Assembly: GCA_017530275.1 (NCBI GenBank)
Contig: JAFXMP010000178.1
Coordinates: 1-40,612 of the forward strand
Origin: Clostridia bacterium
GTDB taxonomy: Bacteria; Bacillota_A; Clostridia; Christensenellales; Aristaeellaceae
Direction of reading: 5' to 3'
Length of the DNA: 40,612 bases
The notes beneath the pieces are model-generated. The model ran no database searches. It was not told where the DNA came from and saw nothing but the letters and a program-made list of their open reading frames with translations. The translations under genes and the position numbers were made by a program. How positions within the stretch are numbered: the stretch's first letter is position 1; the number at the start of each line of letters is the position of its first letter. Positions 13,643 through 20,585 of the stretch are shown one piece after another.

Positions 13643-13933
13643 ATGGCCGCAAAGCGGTTTCACGTATCAAAGCCGGACGAGTTGCGGGCGCTCTGCGCGT
13701 TCGTGAAGGAGGGCAAGCTGGACAACATGGTGTCCGTTTGGACGGCGACGGCCCGGAAGAACGGAACGACGCGCTGGGACAACGCGATCTACGTCGGATT
13801 CTCCGGCGACAGGCAGAAAAACGCCGAGGTCGTGCGGTTCGCCGCAGACGGCGAGCTGGTGTACTGCGCCACGCTACGGTATAACCTGGCGCTCAACTGG
13901 TGCGAACAGCACTTGAGGCCGGTTTACGATTGA
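13643..13933 (+). CDS. Hypothetical early protein (96 aa)
   Basis: Unknown soluble protein (MAAKRFHVSKPDELRALCAFVKEGKLDNMVSVWTATARKNG). The ATG at 13643 is 7 bases after GGAGG. An alternative TTG at 13637 overlaps the upstream stop. Last protein gene before the 523-bp structured gap. Confidence 0.6.
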   Translation: MAAKRFHVSKPDELRALCAFVKEGKLDNMVSVWTATARKNGTTRWDNAIYVGFSGDRQKNAEVVRFAADGELVYCATLRYNLALNWCEQHLRPVYD

Positions 13934-13980
13934 GCATACCGCCCATGGAAGGGCTGGCGGCCCGGAAAGACGGGCATCAT

Positions 13981-14064
13981 GCAGGCATGGGCTAACTGGG
14001 ACAAGCCGCGTAAAGACCATGGCTCCTTTACGAGATACAGGTTCGATACCTGTTGCCTGCGCCA
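13981..14064 (+). tRNA. tRNA-like element A with enlarged anticodon arm
   Basis: Perfect 7-bp acceptor GCAGGCA/TGCCTGC, T8, D-stem GGCT/AGCC with A and GGG in the loop, 4-base variable region AGAT, T-stem ACAGG/CCTGT with loop TTCGATA, discriminator G and encoded CCA (14062-14064). Only the anticodon arm is odd: 24 bases instead of 17, best folded as a 7-bp stem CGTAAAG/CTTTACG with a 10-base loop ACCATGGCTC, so no normal anticodon can be assigned. It is not an ordinary tRNA gene, yet all parts needed for folding and CCA-end recognition are intact. Confidence 0.7.
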
Positions 14065-14112
14065 ATACTCCGTGGACACCGGGAGGAAGGGTTGGCCCTG
14101 TCGATGTGAGGC

Positions 14113-14148
14113 GCAGTTCGATTCTGCAAGTGTGCGGGTTCGATTCCC
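14113..14148 (+). other. Two tandem T-arm-like sequences
   Basis: GCAG-TTCGATT-CTGC (14113-14127) and GGG-TTCGATT-CCC (14136-14148) are T-stem/loop copies 8 bases apart. No acceptor partner or CCA end fits either one, so they look like T-arm fragments or independent T-loop motifs of a larger RNA. Confidence 0.55.
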
Positions 14149-14194
14149 AAACGCGCTGGTGCAATACCATCGACCGTCACGGGATACATCGGAT

Positions 14195-14222
14195 GGGTTT
14201 TAGGAAGTCCTGAACGAAGCCC
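14195..14222 (+). other. RNA hairpin in the structured gap
   Basis: GGGTTTT pairs with GAAGCCC (two G-T pairs), enclosing AGG-AAGT-CCT. No T-run follows, so it is not a terminator; probably part of the structured RNA. Confidence 0.45.
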
Positions 14223-14313
14223 CACAAGCTGCATGGCGTTATTGCGGGTGTAGACGGATCACTCAAAAGGCAGTTACCAAACCGTATGACAGCCGGGGAA
14301 GACCGGCTATTAT

Positions 14314-14423
14314 GCGCGGCCCTGGCGGGGGACTATCCAGAAATGAAGGAGGTAATGCCTCCCATGGACGGATCGAGGATGCGCCAATCGGCCTGCCGGG
14401 TTCGATTCCCGGCCCGCGCTCCA
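14314..14423 (+). tRNA. tRNA-like element B with expanded central region
   Basis: Acceptor GCGCGG(C) pairs with (C)CCGCGC (six pairs plus a C-C mismatch), D-stem CTGG/CCAG with a G-rich loop, T-stem CCGGG/CCCGG with loop TTCGATT, then T and CCA (14421-14423). Between D- and T-stems are 55 bases rather than about 23, containing the hairpin AGGAGG-TAATG-CCTCCC and a further 32-base stretch. The hairpin can be cut to a 4-bp stem with a 7-base loop GTAATGC, but this is forced. AGGAGG two bases before ATG also looks like a ribosome site. Confidence 0.55.
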
Positions 14424-14456
14424 AGGAAGCCAGCACCACGAGGGAAAGGAGGAACC

Positions 14457-14726
14457 ATGCGTCACGCGGACGGCATGGAAGGGATCAAGGTGTGCGCGCC
14501 CGGACCGGGCAAATGCCCGATCTGCGCAACGGAGCACGACCCGAGCGCCCCGCACGACCGGGACAGCCTCTACTATCAGTACAGGTTTTACCGGGACAAC
14601 AAACGTTTTCCCTCATGGGAAAACGCCATGAACCATTGCAGTGAAAAGGTAAGGGCCGCATGGCGGAAAAAGCTGGCGCGCAGGGGCGTCGACAGCAAGG
14701 CGGAGGGCGTGACGGGACATGTGTAA
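14457..14726 (+). CDS. Hypothetical phage protein with CPIC zinc-type motif (89 aa)
   Basis: Sequence features: CPICATEHDPSAPHDRDSLYYQYRFY, then WENAMNHCSEKVRAAW. The Cys-x-x-Cys plus downstream His/Cys may bind zinc. I recall this as a widespread small protein of Firmicutes phages without known function. Start at 14457 follows AAAGGAGGAACC, 34 bases after the CCA end of tRNA-like element B; reading further upstream would translate the tRNA-like element and was rejected. Confidence 0.75.
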   Translation: MRHADGMEGIKVCAPGPGKCPICATEHDPSAPHDRDSLYYQYRFYRDNKRFPSWENAMNHCSEKVRAAWRKKLARRGVDSKAEGVTGHV

Positions 14727-15060
14727 CGACGGCTGGCGGACGATGGAAACCTGCCCGGACGACGGGCATGTGCTCGTATGGCACATCTATCAGGGCGTGA
14801 TGGTCGTCGAGGCGCAGGAGGCGCGGAAGAACCGCTTTCACGCCTGGTGGCGGCATGTGCCCGATAAGTGGATCAACGCGCAGGACAAATTGCCCGTCAA
14901 GGAAGACGCGGACGCCTATAACTGCGTGATCGCCCTGGATAAGTGGGGAGAAGTGCGCCTTATCGGCTGGCATCGCTTCCCGCTGACGGAGATCATCGGC
15001 TGGCAGAGAACACCGGAACCGCCGACCAATTACAGGGAATTGCTGGACAATTCAGACTGA
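14719..15060 (+). CDS. DUF551-like protein (113 aa)
   Basis: Small soluble protein rich in Trp. MCNDGWRTMETCPDDGHVLVW and the end FPLTEIIGWQRTPEPP fit the DUF551 pattern, in which the text W-x-(P/T)-x-P-E-P-P closes the domain; here two such units seem to be fused. DUF551 proteins are common in phages with no known role. Overlaps the upstream gene by 8 bases. Confidence 0.65.
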   Translation: MCNDGWRTMETCPDDGHVLVWHIYQGVMVVEAQEARKNRFHAWWRHVPDKWINAQDKLPVKEDADAYNCVIALDKWGEVRLIGWHRFPLTEIIGWQRTPEPPTNYRELLDNSD

Positions 15061-15072
15061 GGAGGAACCACG

Positions 15073-15996
15073 ATGGAATTAGCCAACACCAATCAGGGAT
15101 TGAGCGTAATTGACAGCCTCGCCATGCAGGCCCGGACGCTGCGCCTGTCCATCAACATGAACATGTGGCAGCTCGCCCGCGTGTTCGTGGAAGCCAAGGA
15201 GCTGGTGCCTCACGGAGAATGGGGCAAGTGGCTCCAGGACAACGCCGACGTGAGCGAAAAGACCGCAGAAGACATGATGGCGGCCTACAAGCGATTCGGT
15301 GGGAAGCCGCAATTCGAGAGCCTGGGTCGCGCAAAGACCTTCAAGCTGCTTCCGCTCCCTGCCGGGACGGAAGACCAATTCATGCGGGAACATGACGTTC
15401 AGGCAATGACGACCCGAGAAGTCCAAGAGGCCGTGAAGCAGGTGCGCGCCGAGGCGCAGGCCCGGATCGACGCGGCGGAGGCCCGCGTGCGGGAGCTGGA
15501 ACAGCAGGAGCCTGAGATTCCGCAAGAGCTGACGGACGAGCTGGCGGCGCGGCGCGAAGAAGCGGCCCGGCAAAAGGCGGAGATCGACCGGATCACCGCC
15601 ACGGCCAGGGACAGCCTGAACGAGGCGGTGCAATTGCGGAAGGAAAAAGCGCAGATGGAGCGCGACATGCGGGAACAGGAGGATCTGTTGCAGGAGCAGC
15701 AGGAGGCCCTGAACCGCGCCCAGGAGGAGCTTTTGAACATGCAGAGCGCCCAGGCGCGCGGCGACGCCGAGCGCGTGCCTGCCGACGAGCTGACGCTGGA
15801 GCTGTTCAGCGCCGCCGTGCGCGAGTTTATGGGCATGTGCGCCCGTATGCCCTATATGAGCGGCACATTTTCCGTTATGCCGCAGCAAACCAAGAACAGC
15901 TACGACGAATTACTGAGGACGGTCGAGGGTTGGTGCGAGAAATCGCGTCAGGCCCTGGACAGCTTTGCGGTCGAGGGAGGGATCATCATTGGGTGA
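15073..15996 (+). CDS. DUF3102 phage protein (307 aa)
   Basis: Residues 20-110 match DUF3102 (LRLSINMNMWQLARVFVEAKELVPHGEWGKWLQDNADVSEKTAEDMM), a domain with a ParB/KfrA-like helical look found in Gram-positive phages. Residues 118-230 form a long Glu/Arg/Ala coiled coil, and 235-300 a helical C-terminal domain. GGAGG precedes the ATG. Probably a DNA-associated early protein; the function is not established. The next gene starts at a TTG within its last codons. Confidence 0.8.
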   Translation: MELANTNQGLSVIDSLAMQARTLRLSINMNMWQLARVFVEAKELVPHGEWGKWLQDNADVSEKTAEDMMAAYKRFGGKPQFESLGRAKTFKLLPLPAGTEDQFMREHDVQAMTTREVQEAVKQVRAEAQARIDAAEARVRELEQQEPEIPQELTDELAARREEAARQKAEIDRITATARDSLNEAVQLRKEKAQMERDMREQEDLLQEQQEALNRAQEELLNMQSAQARGDAERVPADELTLELFSAAVREFMGMCARMPYMSGTFSVMPQQTKNSYDELLRTVEGWCEKSRQALDSFAVEGGIIIG

Positions 15997-16579
15997 ACTG
16001 ATGAGGCGCGAGGACGCAGCCCTATCTCCCGAAACGGTTGAGATCGTGTCCGTTGTGGTGCGGGACATGATGGCCCCGCTGATGGAGAGCATCGGAAAGA
16101 TGCTCAAACACAACACCGAGGCGATGGAGCAGATCGCCGCCGCGCAGCAGATGACGAGCCAACGGATCGCCGACCTGGAAAAGCGCGTGCGCCTGCAAAC
16201 GCCAATGAGCCGGACGCAGGAGAAGTACATAGGCGACGCGATCCGCGCCCGCGCCCGCGAACTGCTGGACGCGAAGGGCTACGCGGACGACAAAAAGGCC
16301 GTCACGAAGCTCTCCGGCGCGATCCGCAAGAGCGTGCTGACGCGCTGGGGCGTGGCATCCCTGCGGGAAGCCCCGGCCTACGACTACGAGACGGCACTGA
16401 AACAGATCGGCATGTGGAACGACCTCATGGCGATCCGGGACGTGGTAAAGGAGGCGCGGAACCGTGCGGATGATATGGCTCATGCTGAACGCGCTGCGGG
16501 TGTGGATGCTGAAAAAGCGCTATCCAGCCCGTATGATCAACATGGTAAGCCGGGCGTGCGTGAGGATTTGGAGGGATAG
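15989..16579 (+). CDS. ORF6C-domain phage protein (196 aa)
   Basis: The C-terminal half (MSRTQEKYIGDAIRARARELLDAKGY ... LTRWGVASLREAPAYDYETALKQIGMW) matches the ORF6C domain, found at the C-terminus of phage anti-repressor-like and regulatory proteins. The N-terminal half is a coiled coil without a BRO or other antirepressor domain. TTG at 15989 was chosen because AGGGAGG lies 8 bases upstream; ATG at 16001 is the alternative. Overlaps the DUF3102 gene by 8 bases. Confidence 0.75.
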   Translation: MGELMRREDAALSPETVEIVSVVVRDMMAPLMESIGKMLKHNTEAMEQIAAAQQMTSQRIADLEKRVRLQTPMSRTQEKYIGDAIRARARELLDAKGYADDKKAVTKLSGAIRKSVLTRWGVASLREAPAYDYETALKQIGMWNDLMAIRDVVKEARNRADDMAHAERAAGVDAEKALSSPYDQHGKPGVREDLEG

Positions 16580-16581
16580 CT

Positions 16582-16743
16582 ATGCGCGATGAACCGCAGG
16601 CGCGCGAACCGGAGCTGGAAAAGCTGCGCAAGGCCCTGATGAAGCTGGCAGAGGAGACCGGGCACAGCTATGAGACTGTCCTTCGGTGCGCGCTCGACCT
16701 GAGCAATTACATACTTCGGGAGGCGAATTTACATGCTCATTGA
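16582..16743 (+). CDS. Small hypothetical protein (53 aa)
   Basis: Short gene with its own GGAGGG site. It reads MRDEPQAREPELEKLRKALM and ends LREANLHAH-TGA; mostly helical and charged. It overlaps the next gene's start by 11 bases, and that gene's Shine-Dalgarno site (GGGAGG) lies inside it, suggesting coupled translation. Confidence 0.6.
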   Translation: MRDEPQAREPELEKLRKALMKLAEETGHSYETVLRCALDLSNYILREANLHAH

Positions 16744-17356
16744 AGAACTGGCGAAACAGATTCACAGCAACGCCGTGGATCATGGCTGGTGGGACGACAA
16801 ACGGGAAGCGCCGGAGATCATCGCGCTCATACACAGCGAATGGAGCGAGGCGCTGGAAGAAGCGCGGGCGGGCAGGCCGATGAAGTGGTACGCCTGCTTG
16901 GAGGGCGACGAACACTTTCCTTGCGCCCCGGCAGACGAAACGGAGTGCATGAATTTCAAAGATAGATTCACCTGTATGTATCGTGGCAAAAAGCCAGAGG
17001 GAATCGCTGTGGAGCTGATCGACGGCTGCATCCGCATCTTCGACTGGCTGGGCGAGCGGAACGTGAAATGCGAGGAGAAGGATGGAGGTCCTTCGACCGT
17101 GGAGAGCCTGTACACCGAGAGCAACGCCGGGAAAGTGCCGGACAAGGTGCCGGAGCTGATCGCTTGGCTGCACCTGTACACGGCCAAGGCCATGACGGCG
17201 CATCCCATCGTGGGCATCGACGCCATGAGCCTGCTGGAAGCCGCCGCCGTCGCCATGAGCTGGGTGAAGAAGCAAGGGCTTGACCCGCTGGCGCTCCTGC
17301 TGGAAAAGCACGAATACAACAAGACAAGGCCCTATAAGCACGGCAAGAAGTTCTGA
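16733..17356 (+). CDS. MazG-like all-alpha NTP pyrophosphatase (207 aa)
   Basis: Motifs: EWSEALEEARAG (E-x-x-E, residues about 36-44) and GIAVELIDGCIRIFDWLG (E-x-x-D), the metal-binding pair of MazG/dUTPase-like pyrophosphatases, and the C-terminal KTRPYKHGKKF typical of phage MazG-like proteins. Such enzymes split NTPs or alarmones such as ppGpp. An insertion around 55-85 (two Cys, unknown) and a second helical half make it longer than minimal MazG domains (about 100 aa). Confidence 0.75.
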   Translation: MLIEELAKQIHSNAVDHGWWDDKREAPEIIALIHSEWSEALEEARAGRPMKWYACLEGDEHFPCAPADETECMNFKDRFTCMYRGKKPEGIAVELIDGCIRIFDWLGERNVKCEEKDGGPSTVESLYTESNAGKVPDKVPELIAWLHLYTAKAMTAHPIVGIDAMSLLEAAAVAMSWVKKQGLDPLALLLEKHEYNKTRPYKHGKKF

Positions 17357-17376
17357 TTGGGCTGGAGGACACAGCT

Positions 17377-18432
17377 ATGCCGATTGTCAACTATGTACGG
17401 GAACACATACGGTTTATGGAGTATGCGACCGATGAACACCTCACGGCCAGTGAACGGCTCTTGTGGTACGCCCTGATGCACATTATGAATCAGCGGGCGC
17501 AAGGCAAGGTTTGGCCTGACGAGTTCATCCGCATCAGCAATGACCGGCTGCTCTCGTTTTGTCCAATGAAGTATGACACCATAGCTGCCGCCCGCAATGC
17601 CCTGAAACAGCGCGGCTTGATCGAATTTACGCCGGGCGAGAAGAACAAGAAATCCCCCGCGTACCGCATGATATACTTCTATCCCCAATACATAGCGCCG
17701 GAAACAGAATCCGACGCGGATTATCCCCAAGGTATTACGGAAAATTCGGAATACATAGGGGGTAACATGGTGGGTAACAGGGGGGGTAACATGGGGTATA
17801 ACATGGGGGGTAACTCAGGGGGCAACACCGGGGACTATAGTATAAACTATACGGGAGATAGACGTATTCCTGACCGTTACCAAAGAGATTTGGAAGATGA
17901 TGAAGAAGAACAGGAGGAAGCAGCCGCGCGGGCGCGCGCGCGCGCGGAAATCACAGAAGCGTGGAAAAACGGGTTCGGCAAAGAGCCGACACCGGCCATT
18001 GTCGAGGCCCTATGCTGGCGCGCTGTGATGCTGAACTTTGACGAAGGAGTGGTTGCCCAGGCCATCCACGCGGCAGCCATAAAGGGCGCGAACAGCCCTA
18101 TTGACTACATCATTTCCCTGCTATCGGACTGGAGCGACCACAAATGCAAGACTTTGCAGGACGTGGAGGAATACACATACCTGTACGACGCTGCGTATGG
18201 CAAACTATCGAGAACCTATCACGGCATAGACGCTTACGACAAGTTAAGAGCCTTTGTCCAAGATCGGGAAACCGACGAGGAACGGCAGCGCCGCGAGGAG
18301 CGCGAGGCCCGCGAGGCGGAAGAACGCGAAGAACGCCGCGCGATGATCACGGCCAACAAGACCGAGAGGGAGAAGCAGGAATACGAGGAGGAAAAAGCGC
18401 GGCTTGACAGAAAGTACGGGGTGACGGCATGA
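17377..18432 (+). CDS. Phage replisome organiser, winged-helix and DnaD-like protein (351 aa)
   Basis: The N-terminal 100 residues (TASERLLWYALMHIMNQRAQG ... YDTIAAARNALKQRGLIEFTPGEKNKKSPAYRM) are a winged helix of the replication-initiator type. Residues 195-265 (AWKNGFGKEPTPAIVEALCWRAVMLNFDEGVVAQAIHAAAIKGANSPIDYI) fit a DnaD domain that recruits the helicase loader. A Gly/Asn-rich linker (126-152) is encoded by iteron-like repeats, and the C-terminus is a charged helix. No helicase or DnaC-like loader was found nearby, so the host's may be used. Confidence 0.85.
   Translation: MPIVNYVREHIRFMEYATDEHLTASERLLWYALMHIMNQRAQGKVWPDEFIRISNDRLLSFCPMKYDTIAAARNALKQRGLIEFTPGEKNKKSPAYRMIYFYPQYIAPETESDADYPQGITENSEYIGGNMVGNRGGNMGYNMGGNSGGNTGDYSINYTGDRRIPDRYQRDLEDDEEEQEEAAARARARAEITEAWKNGFGKEPTPAIVEALCWRAVMLNFDEGVVAQAIHAAAIKGANSPIDYIISLLSDWSDHKCKTLQDVEEYTYLYDAAYGKLSRTYHGIDAYDKLRAFVQDRETDEERQRREEREAREAEEREERRAMITANKTEREKQEYEEEKARLDRKYGVTA
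17758..17857 (+). other. Candidate phage replication origin: six GGGGTAACA iterons plus AT-rich dyad
   Basis: Inside the replisome organiser gene, GGGGGTAACA-type repeats start near 17758, 17772, 17783, 17793, 17806 and 17818, spaced 10-14 bases (variants GGGGTATAACA, GGGGGTAACT, GGGGGCAACA). An AT-rich dyad TATAGTATAAACTATA (17836-17851) follows. This matches the lambda ori/O arrangement: binding sites inside the initiator gene, then a melting region. Confidence 0.75.
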
Positions 18433-18833
18433 GCGATGATTTTTGGCGGCAGGAGCAGCGAAAGGCCAGGAAAGGCCATAGGTGCGACGTATGCGGGAAG
18501 CCGATCATTAAGGGACGAGAGTATGTCTACGTCAGCCAGAAATACGAAGGGGAAATACAGACATTCCACCAGCATATCCATTGCGACGCGCTATTGAACG
18601 CCTTTATGGAATCGGACTGGTTCGACGGCACGGAATACAGCATTGATGAAGTGCATGAGTGGCTTTCCGACATGTGCAACGAGCTATTTCACGACGGTAT
18701 ATGCTCAGAGGAGGACTACGAAGATAATTGCGACAAGGGAAACCTCTTTGAGTGCGCCCTGATCCGCGAAAAGGTGCTGAAACCGGAAATCAGACGCGCG
18801 GCGGAGCAGAGCGTGAGAGACAACGACGAGTAG
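18429..18833 (+). CDS. Hypothetical Cys-rich protein (134 aa)
   Basis: CDVCGKPIIKGREYVY (CxxC) with HQHIHCD about 27 residues later forms a probable zinc site; the rest is acidic. I recall related small proteins in phages. Overlaps the replication gene by ATGA (18429-18432). Function unknown. Confidence 0.65.
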   Translation: MSDDFWRQEQRKARKGHRCDVCGKPIIKGREYVYVSQKYEGEIQTFHQHIHCDALLNAFMESDWFDGTEYSIDEVHEWLSDMCNELFHDGICSEEDYEDNCDKGNLFECALIREKVLKPEIRRAAEQSVRDNDE

Positions 18834-18850
18834 CGAAAGGAGCCAACACC

Positions 18851-19135
18851 GTGTATTTGCAGATCATGTGTTCCAGTTGCGGGCACAGAAGCCGGAAATT
18901 CAAGTATGACAAATACCGCAGGACGGAGCCTGCGGACGAGATCGTGAAAGCGGGCTGGAACAGCTACGGAGACGCTTTCTACTGCCCGAAGTGCGTCAAG
19001 ACCTGGGAGCGGCGCAACGGGAAAGACCGGCCCTTGTGGGGCAAAGCGCACACCAGAGAGCGGGTTTACCAGGTGATGATCGGCGACCTGATGGACGAGA
19101 ACGAATACCTGCGGAAGGGAGAGTGGCCCTGTTGA
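18851..19135 (+). CDS. Hypothetical zinc-ribbon protein (94 aa)
   Basis: Two CxxC pairs (CSSCGHRS and CPKCVKTW) about 37 residues apart make a zinc ribbon. The GTG at 18851 was chosen because AAAGGAGCCAACACC precedes it; upstream in-frame sequence overlaps the previous gene in another frame. Function unknown; such proteins often bind nucleic acid. Confidence 0.6.
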   Translation: MYLQIMCSSCGHRSRKFKYDKYRRTEPADEIVKAGWNSYGDAFYCPKCVKTWERRNGKDRPLWGKAHTRERVYQVMIGDLMDENEYLRKGEWPC

Positions 19136-19476
19136 GCGTGATTCACCTTCCTGCTGACGATTACGAGATAAGACATGAGGACAGGCGCGAGATTCACGTC
19201 TGTACGATGCGGCAAATCCTAACACATACCATCGGCATGGACAGCAAAGGGACGTACATGCGGTATGGCGTGAAGTATTACAAGCCGTACAGGAACTATT
19301 TCAACGCATATGTCGGCACTTATCCCTGGCCGATGCTGGAAGAAGCCGGATATGCCGCGCACGGTGAAATACATAAGCGTGACGGAAAACAGGACACGAC
19401 GGACTATTACCTGACGCGCAAGGGCCTGGACTGGCTGGGCGCGGAGCTGGGGATCGTCATAAGGGACGCGAGGTAA
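19132..19476 (+). CDS. Hypothetical protein (114 aa)
   Basis: Unknown. TTG start at 19132 (overlapping the upstream TGA) after GGGAGAG; GTG at 19138 is an alternative. The sequence has aromatic-rich GVKYYKPYRNYFNAY and YYLTRKGLDWLGAELGI; the end looks like a winged-helix wing and last helix. Confidence 0.6.
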   Translation: MSVIHLPADDYEIRHEDRREIHVCTMRQILTHTIGMDSKGTYMRYGVKYYKPYRNYFNAYVGTYPWPMLEEAGYAAHGEIHKRDGKQDTTDYYLTRKGLDWLGAELGIVIRDAR

Positions 19477-19481
19477 CGGCC

Positions 19482-19730
19482 ATGAAGATCAACAAGGACG
19501 ATTTTATCAAGTGGTCTGAGAGCATGACGCGGACGTATCACGTCTGGGAAGTGATGATGCCGACCGGGCCGGTGGGCAAGCTGGCTTTCCGGCAGGAGAA
19601 GTTTGTGCCGGAGGAATACGAAACGCCGGAGGATCAGTATGAGGCCGTGTGCGACCTGATACGCGGCTGCAAACTCTCCGACACCGAGTATTACGTGTTC
19701 TGCGACGACAAGCTGGTTACGGACTTTTAG
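19482..19730 (+). CDS. Hypothetical protein (82 aa)
   Basis: Small acidic protein (MKINKDDFIKWSESMTRTYHVWEVMMPTG ... EYYVFCDDKLVTDF), possibly a single alpha/beta domain. No family recognised. It lies 5 bases after the upstream stop and 10 bases before the next start. Confidence 0.6.
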   Translation: MKINKDDFIKWSESMTRTYHVWEVMMPTGPVGKLAFRQEKFVPEEYETPEDQYEAVCDLIRGCKLSDTEYYVFCDDKLVTDF

Positions 19731-19740
19731 GAGGCACGGC

Positions 19741-20550
19741 ATGGGCAAGAAAACGAAAATTGACTGGTGTGATTCATCGTGGAATCCCGTCACGGGCTGC
19801 CTACACGGCTGCGAATACTGCTACGCACGACGGATCGCGGAGCGTTTCGGCTCGCATCAGATGCCGATATTCCGAGATTATCCGATTCTCCATGAACCTG
19901 TACGCTGCACGGACACCTACGAATACATGCGTTTGGCAGGAATCAGCGCAGGAAGGATTCAGCCCTATCCGTTTGACTTTACGCCGACGTTCCACCGGTA
20001 CAAGCTGGACGAGCCGCAGAAGTGGACGAAGCCGCGCACGATCTTTGTGTGCAGCATGGCGGATTTGTTCGGCGAGTGGGTGCCGGACGAGTGGATTATC
20101 GAAGTGCTGAACGCCTGCCGGAAAGCGCCATGGCATCGGTATCTGTTCCTGACCAAGAATCCAGAGCGCTATGACGCGCTGGAGGACGCGGGGTTCATCA
20201 CGCCGCAGGACCGCAATTTCTGGCTGGGGAGCACAACCACGGACATCACGCGCGACAAGATGCACTACGCGAGCAGGCAACACACCTTTCAAAGCTGCGA
20301 GCCGATGTTGGCCCCGTGGCCGGAGGCGCGGACGCCAGACCCGGAGAGCATGGCAAACGGATGGCTGCCGGAATGGGTGATCTTCGGCGCGGAGACCGGG
20401 AACCGCAAAGACAAGGTAACGCCGGAAAAGGCGTGGGTGGACAACGCCGTCAAGATGTGCCGGAACATGGGTGCGAGCGTGTTCATGAAGGAGAGCTTGC
20501 GCGGGATCATGGGCGACGACTTTATTCAAGAATTTCCGTGGGAGAAATGA
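19741..20550 (+). CDS. Phage Gp37/Gp68 family protein (DUF5131), radical-SAM-like (269 aa)
   Basis: The N-terminus IDWCDSSWNPVTGCLHGCEYCYARR carries Cys20-x3-Cys24-x2-Cys27, the iron-sulfur signature of radical SAM enzymes. FVCSMADLFGEWVPDEWI, YLFLTKNPERY, WLGSTTT and WVIFGAETG are family blocks. Members are common in phages; the substrate is unknown. AGGAGG precedes the ATG. Complete in length for the family. Confidence 0.9.
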   Translation: MGKKTKIDWCDSSWNPVTGCLHGCEYCYARRIAERFGSHQMPIFRDYPILHEPVRCTDTYEYMRLAGISAGRIQPYPFDFTPTFHRYKLDEPQKWTKPRTIFVCSMADLFGEWVPDEWIIEVLNACRKAPWHRYLFLTKNPERYDALEDAGFITPQDRNFWLGSTTTDITRDKMHYASRQHTFQSCEPMLAPWPEARTPDPESMANGWLPEWVIFGAETGNRKDKVTPEKAWVDNAVKMCRNMGASVFMKESLRGIMGDDFIQEFPWEK

Positions 20551-20585
20551 CCATTTCACAGATCATCAATGAGGAGGTATATATC

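Larger units (their letters stand above)
13934..14456 (+). ncRNA. Structured non-coding region with tRNA-like elements
   Basis: A 523-bp gap in an otherwise tightly packed operon. It contains two tRNA-like structures (13981-14064 and 14314-14423), two further T-arm-like sequences (14113-14148), and strong hairpins (14195-14222, 14291-14308). Open frames across it have T-loop-derived peptides such as WESNP and GIEPV, the known false-gene signature of tRNA DNA. It could be a tRNA-derived decoy cluster, degraded tRNA genes, or part of a large ornate phage RNA; large RNAs such as GOLLD and ROOL are known from phages and lie near tRNAs. Confidence 0.6.

Noticed and set aside
13981..14064. An ordinary tRNA gene with a CAT (Met) anticodon
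   Set aside because: CAT occurs in the loop, but the arm is 7 bases too long and no T precedes CAT at the position of base 33, so a normal anticodon loop cannot be drawn.
13874..14234. Small proteins with WESNP and GIEPV motifs
   Set aside because: These peptides come from reverse reading of tRNA T-loops, a known false-gene signature. The DNA is better explained as tRNA-like.
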